Notes: a model not told the origin generated them from the letters alone. A stretch of DNA of 64,000 nucleotides from JACKOB01 sp024234575 (GCA_051208035.1 JBPJFZ010000008.1:62001-126000), one strand, 5' to 3'; positions 43,516-52,891 are shown, counted from the first letter of the stretch. Program-made: numbers and translations.

Positions 43516-44958
43516 GTGAGTCCGGCTGATAAAACTTCTTTAGTAAAAAAAGTCCTGATAGCCAATCGTGGTGAAATCGCGGTGCGTATTGCAAGAGCCT
43601 GCAAAGAGCTGGGTGTGCGCTCGGTGGCTATCTATTCAGAAGCTGACCGTTATTCCCTGCATGTTAAAAAGTCAGATGAGGCACACTGCGTGGGAAGTGA
43701 CCCGCTGCAGGGCTACCTCAATCCGCACACGCTGGTGAACCTTGCCGTGGAGACCGGCTGTGATGCCTTGCATCCGGGTTATGGCTTTCTGTCTGAGAAC
43801 GACGAGTTGGCGGCAGTATGCGCCGCACGAGGCATTAAATTTATCGGCCCGTCGGCAGAAGTTATTCGGCGCATGGGCGATAAAACAGAAGCCCGCACCA
43901 GTGCGATGAATGCCGGTGTACCTGTCACCCCCGGTACGGAAGGTAACTTGTCGGGAATTGATGAGGCTGTCGAGTTTGCTGCGAAAATTGGTTACCCGGT
44001 TATGCTTAAGGCAACATCGGGTGGTGGCGGTCGAGGTATTCGCCGTTGTGATAACGAGGCAGAGCTGCGACAGAATTATGTGCGGGTAATTTCAGAGGCG
44101 ACCAAGGCTTTTGGTCGCGCCGATGTGTTTATGGAAAAGTGCATTGTGAACCCCAGGCATATTGAGGTGCAGATTCTGGCAGACAGTTTTGGTAACACCA
44201 TACATCTGTTTGAAAGGGACTGTTCTATTCAGCGACGCAACCAGAAGCTGATCGAATTAGCGCCATCCCCCCAGCTCACCGAAGAACAGCGTCTCTATAT
44301 CGGTAATCTGGCGGTAAAAGTGGCGTCAGAAGTGAACTATGAAAATGCCGGAACCGTTGAGTTTTTGCTAGATCACGATGGCAGTTTCTACTTTATGGAA
44401 ATGAACACGCGTGTTCAGGTAGAGCATACAATTACTGAGCAAATTACCGGTGTTGATATTGTTAAAGAACAGATTCGTATAGCGTCGGGCTTGCCATTGC
44501 GCTATCGACAGGAAGATGTCTCATACCGGGGTTTTTGTGCCGAGTTTCGGATTAATGCCGAAGACCCCAAAAACGGCTTTTTACCCAGCTTCGGGCGTAT
44601 CAGCCGATACTATTCAGCTGGCGGGCCAGGTGTCAGAACCGATGCCGCCATGTATACCGGCTACACCATTCCGCCGTTTTATGACTCGATGTGTGCCAAG
44701 CTGATTGTCTGGGCACTTACCTGGGAAGAGCTGCTAGAGCGCTCCGAACGGGCATTGGGAGATATGCAGATTTACGGTATTCGCACGACGATTCCGTATT
44801 ACCAGCAGATATTGCAACATCCAGAATTTCGCGCCGCTGACTTCAACACTGGTTTTGTTGAAGCACACCCAGAGCTTATTAATTATTCCGTTAAACGTAG
44901 ACCTGAGTCACTGGTGGCGGCAATTGCTGCTGCTGTTGCTGCCCAGGCTGGCATATAG
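43516..44958 (+). CDS. pycA: Pyruvate carboxylase subunit A (biotin carboxylase)
   Basis: A 480-residue ATP-grasp enzyme that carboxylates biotin. It shows KVLIANRGEIAVRIARACKELG, GPSAEVIRRMGDKTEAR, the glycine-rich loop KATSGGGGRGIRR, NPRHIEVQIL, ERDCSIQRRNQKLIE, FMEMNTRVQVEHTITE and the C-terminal TTIPYYQQIL. Pairing with a carboxyltransferase/biotin-carrier gene marks it as the two-subunit pyruvate carboxylase type rather than AccC. The GTG start has GAGGAG upstream. The 9-bp gap to pycB shows one operon. Confidence 0.92.
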   Translation: MSPADKTSLVKKVLIANRGEIAVRIARACKELGVRSVAIYSEADRYSLHVKKSDEAHCVGSDPLQGYLNPHTLVNLAVETGCDALHPGYGFLSENDELAAVCAARGIKFIGPSAEVIRRMGDKTEARTSAMNAGVPVTPGTEGNLSGIDEAVEFAAKIGYPVMLKATSGGGGRGIRRCDNEAELRQNYVRVISEATKAFGRADVFMEKCIVNPRHIEVQILADSFGNTIHLFERDCSIQRRNQKLIELAPSPQLTEEQRLYIGNLAVKVASEVNYENAGTVEFLLDHDGSFYFMEMNTRVQVEHTITEQITGVDIVKEQIRIASGLPLRYRQEDVSYRGFCAEFRINAEDPKNGFLPSFGRISRYYSAGGPGVRTDAAMYTGYTIPPFYDSMCAKLIVWALTWEELLERSERALGDMQIYGIRTTIPYYQQILQHPEFRAADFNTGFVEAHPELINYSVKRRPESLVAAIAAAVAAQAGI

Positions 44959-44967
44959 GAGAGCCAC

Positions 44968-46761
44968 ATGTCCCGATTGATTCATATTACTGATGTTGTG
45001 CTCCGCGACGGCCACCAGTCGCTTATTGCAACGCGCTTGCGTACGGAAGATATGCTACCCGTAGCGTCATTATTGGATGCCGCCGGTTACTGGTCGCTGG
45101 AAGCCTGGGGTGGCGCTACATTTGACGCTTGTGTCCGTTTTCTCAAAGAAGATCCATGGGAACGTTTGCGCCAGCTTAAAGCGGCAATGCCTAATACCCG
45201 GTTGCAAATGCTGCTGCGGGGCCAGAATTTGCTGGGCTACCGGCATTACTCTGACGATGTAGTGGAAGCCTTTGTTGCGAAAGCCGCCGAGAATGGCATC
45301 GATGTATTTCGTGTTTTTGATGCGTTAAATGACATCCGAAATCTTGAAACCGCAATCAAAGCGGTAAAGAAAACTGGTAAGCATGCCCAAGGGACCATCT
45401 GTTATACCACTAGCCCGGTGCATACGGTTGACGCATTTGTTGAGCAGGCTAAACAGATGCAGGCAATGGGCGCAGATAGTATCGCTATCAAAGATATGGC
45501 TGGTTTGCTGACGCCACAGATTACGTTCGATCTGGTTAAAGCCCTGAAGAGCGTGTTGCAGGTGCCGGTATTCTTACATTCACATTACACCTCTGGCCTG
45601 GCGTCAATGTGTCAGCTAAAAGCGGTGGAAGCGGGTGTTGATCATCTTGATACCTGTGTTTCCGCCTTCGCTGGCGGAACAAGTCATCCGCCGACGGAAA
45701 CCATGGTTGCTGCACTGCAGGCAGCGGGTTATCAGACCTCCATTGATTTAGAAGCGGTTGCGAAGATTTCGGCACACTTTCGAGAGGTGCGTAAAAAGTA
45801 TCATCAGTTTGAAAGTGAATATAGCGGTGTAGACACGCATGTACTGGTTAGTCAGGTGCCGGGCGGGATGATGTCTAACCTGGCCAATCAGCTAAAAGAC
45901 CAGGGAGCACTAGACAGAATTCAGCAGGTATTTGAAGAAATTCCAAGGGTTAGAAAAGATCTTGGTTACCCGCCATTAGTGACACCGACTTCACAAATTG
46001 TTGGTACCCAGGCGGTGATCAACGTCGTCACCGGCAAGCGCTATGAAACCATTACCAACGAGGTCAAACGCTACCTGCAGGGCTGGTATGGTAAAGCACC
46101 TGCGGAAGTGGATGAGTCTCTGCAAAAGCGTGCTATCGGTTCTGAATCGGTCATTGATGTGCGACCAGCGGATTTGCTGAAGCCCGAGTTAGATGAGCTT
46201 CGCAAAGAGGTTGGAAGTCTGGCGGAGTCGGAAGAAGATGTGCTGACTTATGCGATGTTCCCTGAAGTTGCGAAACCTTATCTTGAAGGCCGTAAAGCGG
46301 GTACATTAAAACCCGAGTCTTTACAGCCTAAAGCCCAGGCCGCCGCTGCAGCGAATATTGCCACCGAGTTCAAGATTACTGTGCACGGAGAAACTTACGA
46401 TATTAACGTCACCGGCGTGAGCCCATCAGGTACGGATGATCGTCGATTCTATCTCACGGTGGATGGCGAGCCTGAGGAAATTACCATTGAAAGTACCGGC
46501 GAATATACCCGCAGTACCGGATCTGGCAAGCGCCCGAGAGCGAGTAAGCCGGGCGATGTTGTCACGGCGATGCCAGGTAATATCGTTGATGTTATCGTGG
46601 CTGTCGGTCAAAAAGTAAAGGCAGGCGACCCTCTGTTGATTATCGAAGCTATGAAAATGGAGACGGAAATTAAAGCGCCGATTGCAGGAGAAGTGAAGGT
46701 CGTGCATGTGGTCAAGGGTGATCGTGTGACACCGGCTGAAGCCTTGATCGAAATTGGGTGA
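44968..46761 (+). CDS. pycB: Pyruvate carboxylase subunit B (carboxyltransferase and biotin carrier; oxaloacetate decarboxylase alpha type)
   Basis: 597 residues. The N-terminal HMG-CoA-lyase-like TIM barrel (TDVVLRDGHQSLIATRLRTEDM, GATFDACVRFL, LRGQNLLGYRHY, DSIAIKDMAGLLTP, FLHSHYTSGLA) is followed by the conserved carboxylase helical domain. The C-terminal biotinyl domain has the biotinylated Lys in EAMKMETE. The same family includes Na+-pump oxaloacetate decarboxylase alpha, but no beta or gamma membrane subunits are present and pycA is adjacent, so pyruvate carboxylation to oxaloacetate (anaplerosis) is the better call. AGGAGA precedes the ATG. Confidence 0.9.
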   Translation: MSRLIHITDVVLRDGHQSLIATRLRTEDMLPVASLLDAAGYWSLEAWGGATFDACVRFLKEDPWERLRQLKAAMPNTRLQMLLRGQNLLGYRHYSDDVVEAFVAKAAENGIDVFRVFDALNDIRNLETAIKAVKKTGKHAQGTICYTTSPVHTVDAFVEQAKQMQAMGADSIAIKDMAGLLTPQITFDLVKALKSVLQVPVFLHSHYTSGLASMCQLKAVEAGVDHLDTCVSAFAGGTSHPPTETMVAALQAAGYQTSIDLEAVAKISAHFREVRKKYHQFESEYSGVDTHVLVSQVPGGMMSNLANQLKDQGALDRIQQVFEEIPRVRKDLGYPPLVTPTSQIVGTQAVINVVTGKRYETITNEVKRYLQGWYGKAPAEVDESLQKRAIGSESVIDVRPADLLKPELDELRKEVGSLAESEEDVLTYAMFPEVAKPYLEGRKAGTLKPESLQPKAQAAAAANIATEFKITVHGETYDINVTGVSPSGTDDRRFYLTVDGEPEEITIESTGEYTRSTGSGKRPRASKPGDVVTAMPGNIVDVIVAVGQKVKAGDPLLIIEAMKMETEIKAPIAGEVKVVHVVKGDRVTPAEALIEIG

Positions 46762-46796
46762 TATACTATGCGGCCAAAGTTTGCGGCTTTGGTTGC

Positions 46797-46837
46797 CAGC
46801 GCTTGTCTGATCTGTGATAGACAAGCGCTGAAGTTTT
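46797..46837 (+). terminator. Terminator after pycAB
   Basis: CAGCGCTTGTCT and AGACAAGCGCTG form a perfect 12-bp stem around a 10-nt loop, followed by AAGTTTT. A second small hairpin (CCAAAG/CTTTGG) lies just before it. Confidence 0.85.
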
Positions 46838-46863
46838 CCACCTGATTCTGGTAAGTCATTGGT

Positions 46864-47754
46864 ATGTTATCTAAATTTCCTGCACCGCTGGTTGGTTTAA
46901 TCGCTTCGTTACTACTTTTCGTTAACACTGTTTTCTGGTGTTTCCTGCTTTACATTCCTGCAATTCTCAAACTGATCCCAGTGCCGATATGGCAAAAATT
47001 CTGCACTCGCCTGATTATTTTAATCTCGGAAGCGTGGGTAAAGTGCAACAGTGGCTGGATGCGCCTTACCCAGAGTACAGACTGGCAGGTAACAGGTCTT
47101 GAGGGGCTAAAGCATGAGGGCTGGTACCTGGTGGTATCAAACCATCAAAGCTGGGTTGACATTTTTGCCCAACAGCACATTTTGACCGGCAAGATTCCAT
47201 TTTTAAAATTCTTTATCAAGAAAGAGCTTATCTGGGTGCCGGTGATTGGTCTGGCATGGTGGGGCTTGGATTTCCCGTTTATGACCCGTTCGACACCTGA
47301 ACAAATTGCTAAAAATCCGGCGCTTAAAGGTAAAGATATTGAAACTACCCGAAAAGCCTGTGAAAAGTTCCGTACAACACCTGTTAGCGTGATGAACTTT
47401 GTAGAAGGTACCCGTTTTACCGATGCCAAACATGAGCGGCAGGGCTCACCTTTTAAAAACCTACTCAAACCAAAGTTAGGTGGCACTGGTTTCGTGTTAA
47501 GTGCGATGGGGGATTATCTGCACACGATGCTTGACGTTACGATTTGCTACCCCGATGGCCGTCCAGGTCTGTGGGAGTTTATGAGTGGTCGTGTGAAGCG
47601 AGTGATTATCGACATTGAGAAAGTCGAAATACCGGTACAATTTAGAGGTCAGGACCCTGACTCTGAAACATTCAGGCTTGAATTTAAACAGTGGATGGAT
47701 ACCCGCTGGCAGGCCAAAGATGAAAAACTCAGCCGCATGAAAAGCGGTATCTAA
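46864..47754 (+). CDS. Acyltransferase, 1-acylglycerol-3-phosphate type (YihG-like)
   Basis: A 296-residue membrane-associated acyltransferase. One or two hydrophobic segments lie at the N-terminus (LVGLIASLLLFVNTVFWCFLLY). Acyltransferase motif I is NHQSWVD (HX4D) and motif III is FVEGTRFT, with IPFLKFFIKKELIWVPVIGLAWWGLDFPFM between. This arrangement and length match YihG/LPLAT-type lysophosphatidic acid acyltransferases of phospholipid synthesis. Confidence 0.9.
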   Translation: MLSKFPAPLVGLIASLLLFVNTVFWCFLLYIPAILKLIPVPIWQKFCTRLIILISEAWVKCNSGWMRLTQSTDWQVTGLEGLKHEGWYLVVSNHQSWVDIFAQQHILTGKIPFLKFFIKKELIWVPVIGLAWWGLDFPFMTRSTPEQIAKNPALKGKDIETTRKACEKFRTTPVSVMNFVEGTRFTDAKHERQGSPFKNLLKPKLGGTGFVLSAMGDYLHTMLDVTICYPDGRPGLWEFMSGRVKRVIIDIEKVEIPVQFRGQDPDSETFRLEFKQWMDTRWQAKDEKLSRMKSGI

Positions 47755-47813
47755 CAAACTCGGGGGCTACCTTAAGCCCTCTGTATCTCTGTGCCTCGGT
47801 AAATTGTTAGCCA

Positions 47814-48074
47814 ATGAAACTGAGAGATCTGCGTGGGTTAGGCCCTAAAAGCGAAGCCATGCTGGTGGAGGCGGGTATTCATTCAGTCGATGAGTTTTTA
47901 CAGACCGACCCTTATCAGCTATACAAAAATCTAAAAGAAGCCAACAGCAGCACCAGCCTTAACTTCCTCTACGCGATTATTGGGGCACAGGAGAACTGTG
48001 ATTGGCGAGAAATCGCCCGGCTGCGTAAAACCGAAATTTTAATAACGCTTGATGATATGGGGATTGCACCTTAA
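47814..48074 (+). CDS. TfoX/Sxy C-terminal domain protein
   Basis: An 86-residue stand-alone TfoX C-domain with LRDLRGLGPKSEAMLVEAGIHSVDEFL, a helix-hairpin-helix-like region, and a second helical half (NFLYAIIGAQENCDWREIARLRKTEIL). Full Sxy/TfoX proteins activate competence genes with CRP; single-domain forms like this have no proven role. It is convergent with the OFA transporter gene, separated by a shared terminator. Confidence 0.85.
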   Translation: MKLRDLRGLGPKSEAMLVEAGIHSVDEFLQTDPYQLYKNLKEANSSTSLNFLYAIIGAQENCDWREIARLRKTEILITLDDMGIAP

Positions 48075-48088
48075 GCAAATAAATATCG

Positions 48089-48125
48089 AAAAAAAAGCCA
48101 AAACAAGCGCATTTCTTGCTTTGGC
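48089..48125 (-). terminator. Rho-independent terminator of the OFA transporter gene
   Basis: On the minus strand GCCAAAGCAAG and CTTGTTTTGGC (one mismatch in 11 bp) are followed by eight consecutive Ts. It begins 21 bp after the stop codon of the transporter gene. Confidence 0.9.
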
Positions 48126-48145
48126 CCTGTCTATCCAGACTGATT

Positions 48146-49420
48146 TTAGTTGTTGTCTGCTGAGGCTGTTAACTCAACCGGCTCTTTCATTCTTAGTGCG
48201 ATCACCGCAGCAATCGCCAGCAAGACACCTGCAAGTGCAAAAGACCACACATAAGTATCAGTGGCGGCAACCAGAGTAGAGGAAACGCGCGTCATGACGA
48301 AACCACCTACTCCCCAGGAAGTAAACAGCAGCCCGTAATTGACCCCCATCGATTTCATTCCCCACCAGCTTTTACAGAATGTGGGGAACAACGCCAGGTT
48401 TGTGCCGTAATTAAAGCCGATAAATGTTGCCGAAAGAACGATGAAAAATGCCATGGCACCTTCTGCGCCAACCACAAGAATTGCCAAAAACATATTGATT
48501 GATTGCAGCGCTAAGAATATCGCCAGAGCCATATTACGCCCTACCGCATCTGAGACGACACCTGCGATAATCCGTCCGGATGCATTGCCTACTGCCATTA
48601 TTGCCACTGCGATAAATGCAGCGCTGCCCATGCTGTGCTTGGCCATGCCTGCAACGCTGCCAATGACCATTAAACCCGCGCCAGCGGCAATAAAGTAAAG
48701 CCCCCAGAGCTTCCAAAAGGCCGCAGTTTTAATGATCTGAGAGGCTGTCTTCTCTGGTGCTTTTTTAGCCGTGGCTTTTTTGAGGGCGTTGATTTCTCGG
48801 CCGGGGTCTTCTTCAGGCACGTAGCCTTCAGGTGGATTCTTCAGGAATCTCGACAATATACTTACCGCAATGAAAAACGCTGCAGCAAAGAACAACATAG
48901 TGCCTTGTAACCCCCATAAACCCACGAGATAAGATGCCAAAGGTGCGATGTAGACGGGCGCCAGACCAAAGCCTGCGACGACCAGACCAGCGATGAGACC
49001 ACTTTGGCCTCCAGGAAACCACTTTAGCGCAGGTGGCGTGGCGGAAGCATAGCCAAAGCCGATGCCAGCACCAGTAAGCACGCCGAAACCTATCACCCAG
49101 GTTAAATAGGTTGTGCTTTGCGAGATTAACAGCAAGCCCAAACCAACAAGAATGCCGCCCGTGAAAGCGGTGATGCGCGGGCCAAATTTATCCTGACACT
49201 TGCCAGCAATAATCATTGTAAAGGCGAAGACAAGACAGCAGACAGCATAAGGATCGCCTACCGAGGCTCTGTCCCAGTTAAATCCACCGACTCCCGTTTC
49301 TATGGACTCAACTATTTTTGCCTGATAAAGGCTCCACGTATAGAGAACCCCTAACGCCAGATTGATTCCGGTTCCGGCAAAGGTAACCGACCATCCTTTA
49401 TTTTCTTGTATTATCGACAT
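48146..49420 (-). CDS. OFA-family MFS transporter (oxalate/formate antiporter-like)
   Basis: A 424-residue, 12-helix major facilitator. The OFA pattern is clear: GTGINLALGVLYTWSLY at the N-terminus, QDKFGPRITAFTGGILVGLGL, GIGFGYASATPPALKWFPGGQSGLIAGLVVAGFGLAPVYIAPLA, NPPEGYVPEED in the central loop, and SWWGMKSMGVNYGLLFTSWGVGGF. OFA members move small carboxylates such as oxalate, formate, lactate or pyruvate; the substrate here is open. The pyruvate carboxylase genes ~1.4 kb away may be coincidental. Confidence 0.88.
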   Translation of the reverse strand: MSIIQENKGWSVTFAGTGINLALGVLYTWSLYQAKIVESIETGVGGFNWDRASVGDPYAVCCLVFAFTMIIAGKCQDKFGPRITAFTGGILVGLGLLLISQSTTYLTWVIGFGVLTGAGIGFGYASATPPALKWFPGGQSGLIAGLVVAGFGLAPVYIAPLASYLVGLWGLQGTMLFFAAAFFIAVSILSRFLKNPPEGYVPEEDPGREINALKKATAKKAPEKTASQIIKTAAFWKLWGLYFIAAGAGLMVIGSVAGMAKHSMGSAAFIAVAIMAVGNASGRIIAGVVSDAVGRNMALAIFLALQSINMFLAILVVGAEGAMAFFIVLSATFIGFNYGTNLALFPTFCKSWWGMKSMGVNYGLLFTSWGVGGFVMTRVSSTLVAATDTYVWSFALAGVLLAIAAVIALRMKEPVELTASADNN

Positions 49421-49771
49421 GGAGCCAACCTTTCATAAAGTTAAAAACGAAAGGCTACCATCTGTAAAAACTAACGCCTTAGTTCAGATCAATTATTCAA
49501 CAAATGGGAGAGAAATTGACTGCCATCTAGGCCTAAGTCACAAATAATGGTAAACGAAAGTATTTAATCGAGGTCATTAATTGAAGCGAGTTCGACTGCA
49601 GAGTAATTGGCCACGGCAAAGGGTATTGATGATTCTCTGATTGTTCTGAACGAAAGCACCAGTTATGCTTGTGATCCCCCATTGATTGCTGATTAACAGG
49701 CAAGTTGGTGCAGCAGACTTTAAGAACTGCCAAAACATGTCAAAGAGCCCGGCGTTCTATACGAAAGAGGC
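49421..49771. other. 351-bp divergent intergenic region without recognisable content
   Basis: Between the OFA transporter and marC I see no gene, RNA or strong repeat. It presumably holds both promoters, but no convincing -35/-10 pair stands out. A GAAAGAGG ribosome site precedes marC. Confidence 0.4.
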
Positions 49772-50386
49772 ATGAGAATGATTGACTATATATCAGTATT
49801 TATATTCTTCTTTGCCGTCATTGATCCTATTGGAACCGTTCCGGTTTTTATTGCGGTTACTGCTGCGCATGATGATCGCGCGAAAAGAAAAATTGCAATG
49901 ATTGCCACGTTAGTCGCCGCAGGAATTTTGGTTTTTTTTGTGGTAGCTGGCGAGGTTATTCTTACCGCAATGGACATTCCGTTGCCCGCATTTCAAATAG
50001 CTGGAGGGATTATCCTTTTTCTATTCGCCATCTCGATGATTTTTGGTGAAAGCAAACCTGAACAAGAAGTTAAGCTGATAAAAAACGTCAGTGAAACAGC
50101 AATATTTCCGTTGGCTATTCCGTCAATAGCTAGCCCCGGTGCAATGCTCGCCGCAGTATTGTTTACCGAGAATGCTAAATATACGATTTTCGAGCAGTTT
50201 CAGGTGACGGTGACATTACTTGTTGTGTTATTGGTGGTTCTCGCCCTGATGCTAGGGGCTAGTTTTATACATCGCATCATTGGTAATAGTGGTGCTAGTG
50301 TTATTAGCCGGGTAATGGGGTTAATCTTAGCTTCTGTGGCAACTGCCAATGCGCTTGAAGGAATTAAACTGTATTTCGGGTTATGA
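49772..50386 (+). CDS. MarC family integral membrane protein
   Basis: A 204-residue, six-helix membrane protein with the MarC signature FFAVIDPIGTVPVFIAVTA near the N-terminus, LPAFQIAGGIILFLFAISMIFG, and PLAIPSIASPGAMLAAVLF. The function of the family is unresolved; early links to multiple antibiotic resistance were withdrawn. An in-frame ATG at 49778 is an alternative start. Confidence 0.92.
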   Translation: MRMIDYISVFIFFFAVIDPIGTVPVFIAVTAAHDDRAKRKIAMIATLVAAGILVFFVVAGEVILTAMDIPLPAFQIAGGIILFLFAISMIFGESKPEQEVKLIKNVSETAIFPLAIPSIASPGAMLAAVLFTENAKYTIFEQFQVTVTLLVVLLVVLALMLGASFIHRIIGNSGASVISRVMGLILASVATANALEGIKLYFGL

Positions 50387-50547
50387 TGAGCCGAATAGAA
50401 TGGTCGTTAGTTAAGTAAGCATGCAGTGCCATTTACCTCAGAAGTTGTTGAAGGAAGCAATGCAGCTTACCCATACCAGCGCAAAGTGTAGTTGGTTGAA
50501 GCGGGCTGGTTGCTCGTCAGTATTGAATATGAATAGGTTTGAGTAAT

Positions 50548-51363
50548 ATGCGAATAATTTTTATTTCTTTTTTGTGCGTATTGATTTCCGCATGTGCAGC
50601 ACCAGTGAAAAAGTCTGTTGTAGTGAATCACGACCAAAAGCTTAAAGTGCTGATAGACATTAGCGATGATTTTGATCTTGCTTATGTGGGATTCACGGTT
50701 TTTACCAATGATTTTAAAATAACCAAAACTGATTGGAATTTAGCGGGTTTGGCAAAAAATGTAGCTATTTCAACACAACTTTCCGGAAAACCTGTGGATT
50801 ATGAAATAGTAAGCTTACCGAAAGATATGGACGGCTACATGGCTGGCTACTTGGTTGGCAATGGAAAAAGCGATAGCGTTACCAAGCTTTTTGAAGAGCA
50901 GAACAAAGCAGGCTATAGCCATGTCTTGATAGTTAAAGATCAAAGTTTGTGCATAACACATAATTGTGATTTCGTCGCCAGTGGACACGGCGTTAATAAA
51001 TGGGCTGTATTCAGCCCAATGGCTTATGCCGTTTTTAATACAGCCACCGAAGAGGTGCTTTTTAACAAACATATTGCGGCAATGAGTTACTTACGAGGTG
51101 TAGAGTACGATTTTGACAGCTATAAAGCGGATGATTTCAGAGTGATTACAGAGTGCACACTTACTCGCAATATAAAATATGGCCTCTCACTTTTAGAACC
51201 ACCAATTTGGGAAAAGGCTTTACCGCCAGGAGAGGTGATTGATTATGACCCTGTCATGGCGTTGATGGCGAAAGAGCAATTATTGACCAAGTATGCATCG
51301 GACGATTGCATGAAGCTACATCCAGAATATGATGAAAACTGGATGGCGAGGCCACGGTTCTAG
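50548..51363 (+). CDS. Hypothetical lipoprotein
   Basis: 271 residues from ATG 50548 (an in-frame TTG at 50539 adds three residues). The signal peptide with lipobox LISAC gives lipidated Cys16. The rest is hydrophilic and mixed alpha/beta (SHVLIVKDQSLC, VFSPMAYAVFNTATEEVLF), with Cys pair QSLCITHNC possibly disulfide-bonded. The central SHVLIV...D pattern and periodic strands recall periplasmic Rossmann-like lipoprotein domains, but I recognise no family. Stand-alone gene between marC and the GNAT gene. Confidence 0.7.
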   Translation: MRIIFISFLCVLISACAAPVKKSVVVNHDQKLKVLIDISDDFDLAYVGFTVFTNDFKITKTDWNLAGLAKNVAISTQLSGKPVDYEIVSLPKDMDGYMAGYLVGNGKSDSVTKLFEEQNKAGYSHVLIVKDQSLCITHNCDFVASGHGVNKWAVFSPMAYAVFNTATEEVLFNKHIAAMSYLRGVEYDFDSYKADDFRVITECTLTRNIKYGLSLLEPPIWEKALPPGEVIDYDPVMALMAKEQLLTKYASDDCMKLHPEYDENWMARPRF

Positions 51364-51410
51364 TTTTCTTGAATTTAGCACCGGGCCATGTTGCTGAAAA
51401 GGTTCAGGTA

Positions 51411-51494
51411 CAGCGGACATCTCCGCTGGGCAAGGCTGTTTCCTTATTAGCTAGAGTGTATCGGGTACAGGTGCTTTAATTTAATTTCACCTGT
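51411..51494 (+). other. Two inverted repeats between the lipoprotein and GNAT genes
   Basis: CAGCGGA-catc-TCCGCTG (51411-51428) is a perfect 7-bp hairpin, possibly a weak terminator of the lipoprotein gene. ACAGGTG (51467-51473) and CACCTGT (51488-51494) form a second 7-bp dyad with an AT-rich 14-nt centre, placed like an operator upstream of the GNAT gene. Confidence 0.35.
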
Positions 51495-51603
51495 GCTCAA
51501 ATATAAGTGATTGAAATTTCGATAACGAAATAGATTGAGGCAAAGATTCGTGAGGTATGGGGTGCATGGTTGATCTCAGCGTTAAGCGACTTAAGGATAT
51601 ATC

Positions 51604-52077
51604 GTGAAATTTCTCGAAGCAGGGCGTAATCAGTTTTTAGAGATAGCCACTCTACCGGCTTCTGCCGAAGAGCTGTATCTGGTGTATCCAAGTGGCCACT
51701 ACCCCTGGAGCGTCGAACAGCTGGATAAGCTTTATGAAACGAGAAGGGAGTTTACGGTAGCAGTTATCAACGGTTCGGTTGCTGCGTTTGCCAACCTGTA
51801 CAACGTGATACCGGGCAAGTCAGCGTTTATAGGTAATGTTATTGTGGCAGATGCTTATAAAGGTAAAGGGGTTGGCCGGGCCTTAACCGGGCACATGATT
51901 CGGATCTGCACCGAGAAATATGGTGCCGCGGCGCACATTTCTGTGTTTGGCTTTAATGCCAGAGCGATACTTATGTATGCAAGTATGGGGTTTACACCTT
52001 ACGCAGTCGAGGCTCGCAAAAACATAGCGGGTGAAAGCGTCGCGCTCTTTCATCTTTGTCAGTCTACAGAGAAGTAA
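51604..52077 (+). CDS. GNAT-family N-acetyltransferase
   Basis: 157 residues with the GNAT acetyl-CoA motif VADAYKGKGVGRALTGHMIRIC (Q/RxxGxG/A as KGKGVG) and the C-terminal SVFGFNARAILMYASMGFTPYAVE strand-helix. The substrate is unknown. GTG start with AAGGA six bases upstream. The UDG-family gene starts 4 bp after its stop, so the two are co-translated or at least co-transcribed. Confidence 0.88.
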   Translation: MKFLEAGRNQFLEIATLPASAEELYLVYPSGHYPWSVEQLDKLYETRREFTVAVINGSVAAFANLYNVIPGKSAFIGNVIVADAYKGKGVGRALTGHMIRICTEKYGAAAHISVFGFNARAILMYASMGFTPYAVEARKNIAGESVALFHLCQSTEK

Positions 52078-52081
52078 GGTA

Positions 52082-52657
52082 ATGGAAGTATTCTCAACAT
52101 TAGTGGAAGACGTTCGTGCCTGTAGTATTTGTGCGCCACATTTGCCACATGGTGTACGGCCAGTATTGCAAATAGACCCCGAAGCTGCGATTTTAATTGC
52201 AGGGCAAGCGCCGGGGCGGAAAGTGCATGAGACGGGCATTCCCTTTAACGATGCAAGCGGAGACCGTCTGCGGGAGTGGATGGGGGTGTCAAAAGCCACT
52301 TTTTATAATGCGAAGAAAATTGCTATTTTACCCATGGGATTTTGTTATCCGGGAACAGGTAAAACAGGAGATCTGCCGCCTCGCCCGGAATGCGCCATCG
52401 CCTGGCGGGACAAACTGCTGGCGCAGCTTTCCCGATTGCAGCTAACGCTGGTGGTAGGTCAGTATGCGCACTCGTACCATCTGCCAGCGAACAAAATGAC
52501 GGTGACCGATACCGTTAAATCGTGGCAGGATTATTGGCCAATTCTGCTGCCGTTACCGCACCCAAGCCCAAGAAATAATTTATGGTTAAAGCGAAACCCC
52601 TGGTTTGAAGCCGAAGTGATTCCGGTTCTGCGTAAGCGAATCAATGAGTTACTATAA
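52082..52657 (+). CDS. Uracil-DNA glycosylase superfamily protein
   Basis: 191 residues from ATG 52082, which has TAAGG just upstream. Motif 1 is GQAPGRKVHETGIPFNDASGDRLREWMG, equivalent to GEAPGxxE..G.PF in family 4/5 UDGs, and motif 2 is LPHPSPRNN. CSIC near the N-terminus and two later cysteines could hold a 4Fe-4S cluster. In motif 1 Gln replaces the usual Glu and His follows the PGRKV turn, so base specificity may differ. Probably acts in base-excision repair. Follows the GNAT gene directly. Confidence 0.82.
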   Translation: MEVFSTLVEDVRACSICAPHLPHGVRPVLQIDPEAAILIAGQAPGRKVHETGIPFNDASGDRLREWMGVSKATFYNAKKIAILPMGFCYPGTGKTGDLPPRPECAIAWRDKLLAQLSRLQLTLVVGQYAHSYHLPANKMTVTDTVKSWQDYWPILLPLPHPSPRNNLWLKRNPWFEAEVIPVLRKRINELL

Positions 52658-52706
52658 ACATTGCAAGCAGGAAAACAATGAGGGCTAGTCGCTGCATATG
52701 AGAGTG

Positions 52707-52726
52707 GCGTTATTGTGCGATAACGC
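52707..52726 (+). terminator. Hairpin after the UDG-family gene
   Basis: GCGTTAT and ATAACGC form a perfect 7-bp stem with a 6-nt loop, 50 bp past the stop. No T-run follows; weak candidate. The rest of the 234-bp gap to cheV is AT-rich and uninformative. Confidence 0.35.
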
Positions 52727-52891
52727 AGAACAGCGTCGCACGAATATAAATAATAACTAGCACGGCTGTTGCTATTTTACTGCCTGTGCCCATTTGTAAA
52801 AGTAGCTGCGCTAAAATATTTCGCATGTAAAAGCTGTGCTTTAGGGTGAGTATGTTAGAGTATATTTAGCGTGCATAACGCTTAAGTATTA

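Noticed and set aside
44968..46761. pycB as the alpha subunit of a Na+-pumping oxaloacetate decarboxylase
   Set aside because: No beta or gamma membrane subunits are nearby and a biotin carboxylase gene is directly upstream, which fits two-subunit pyruvate carboxylase.
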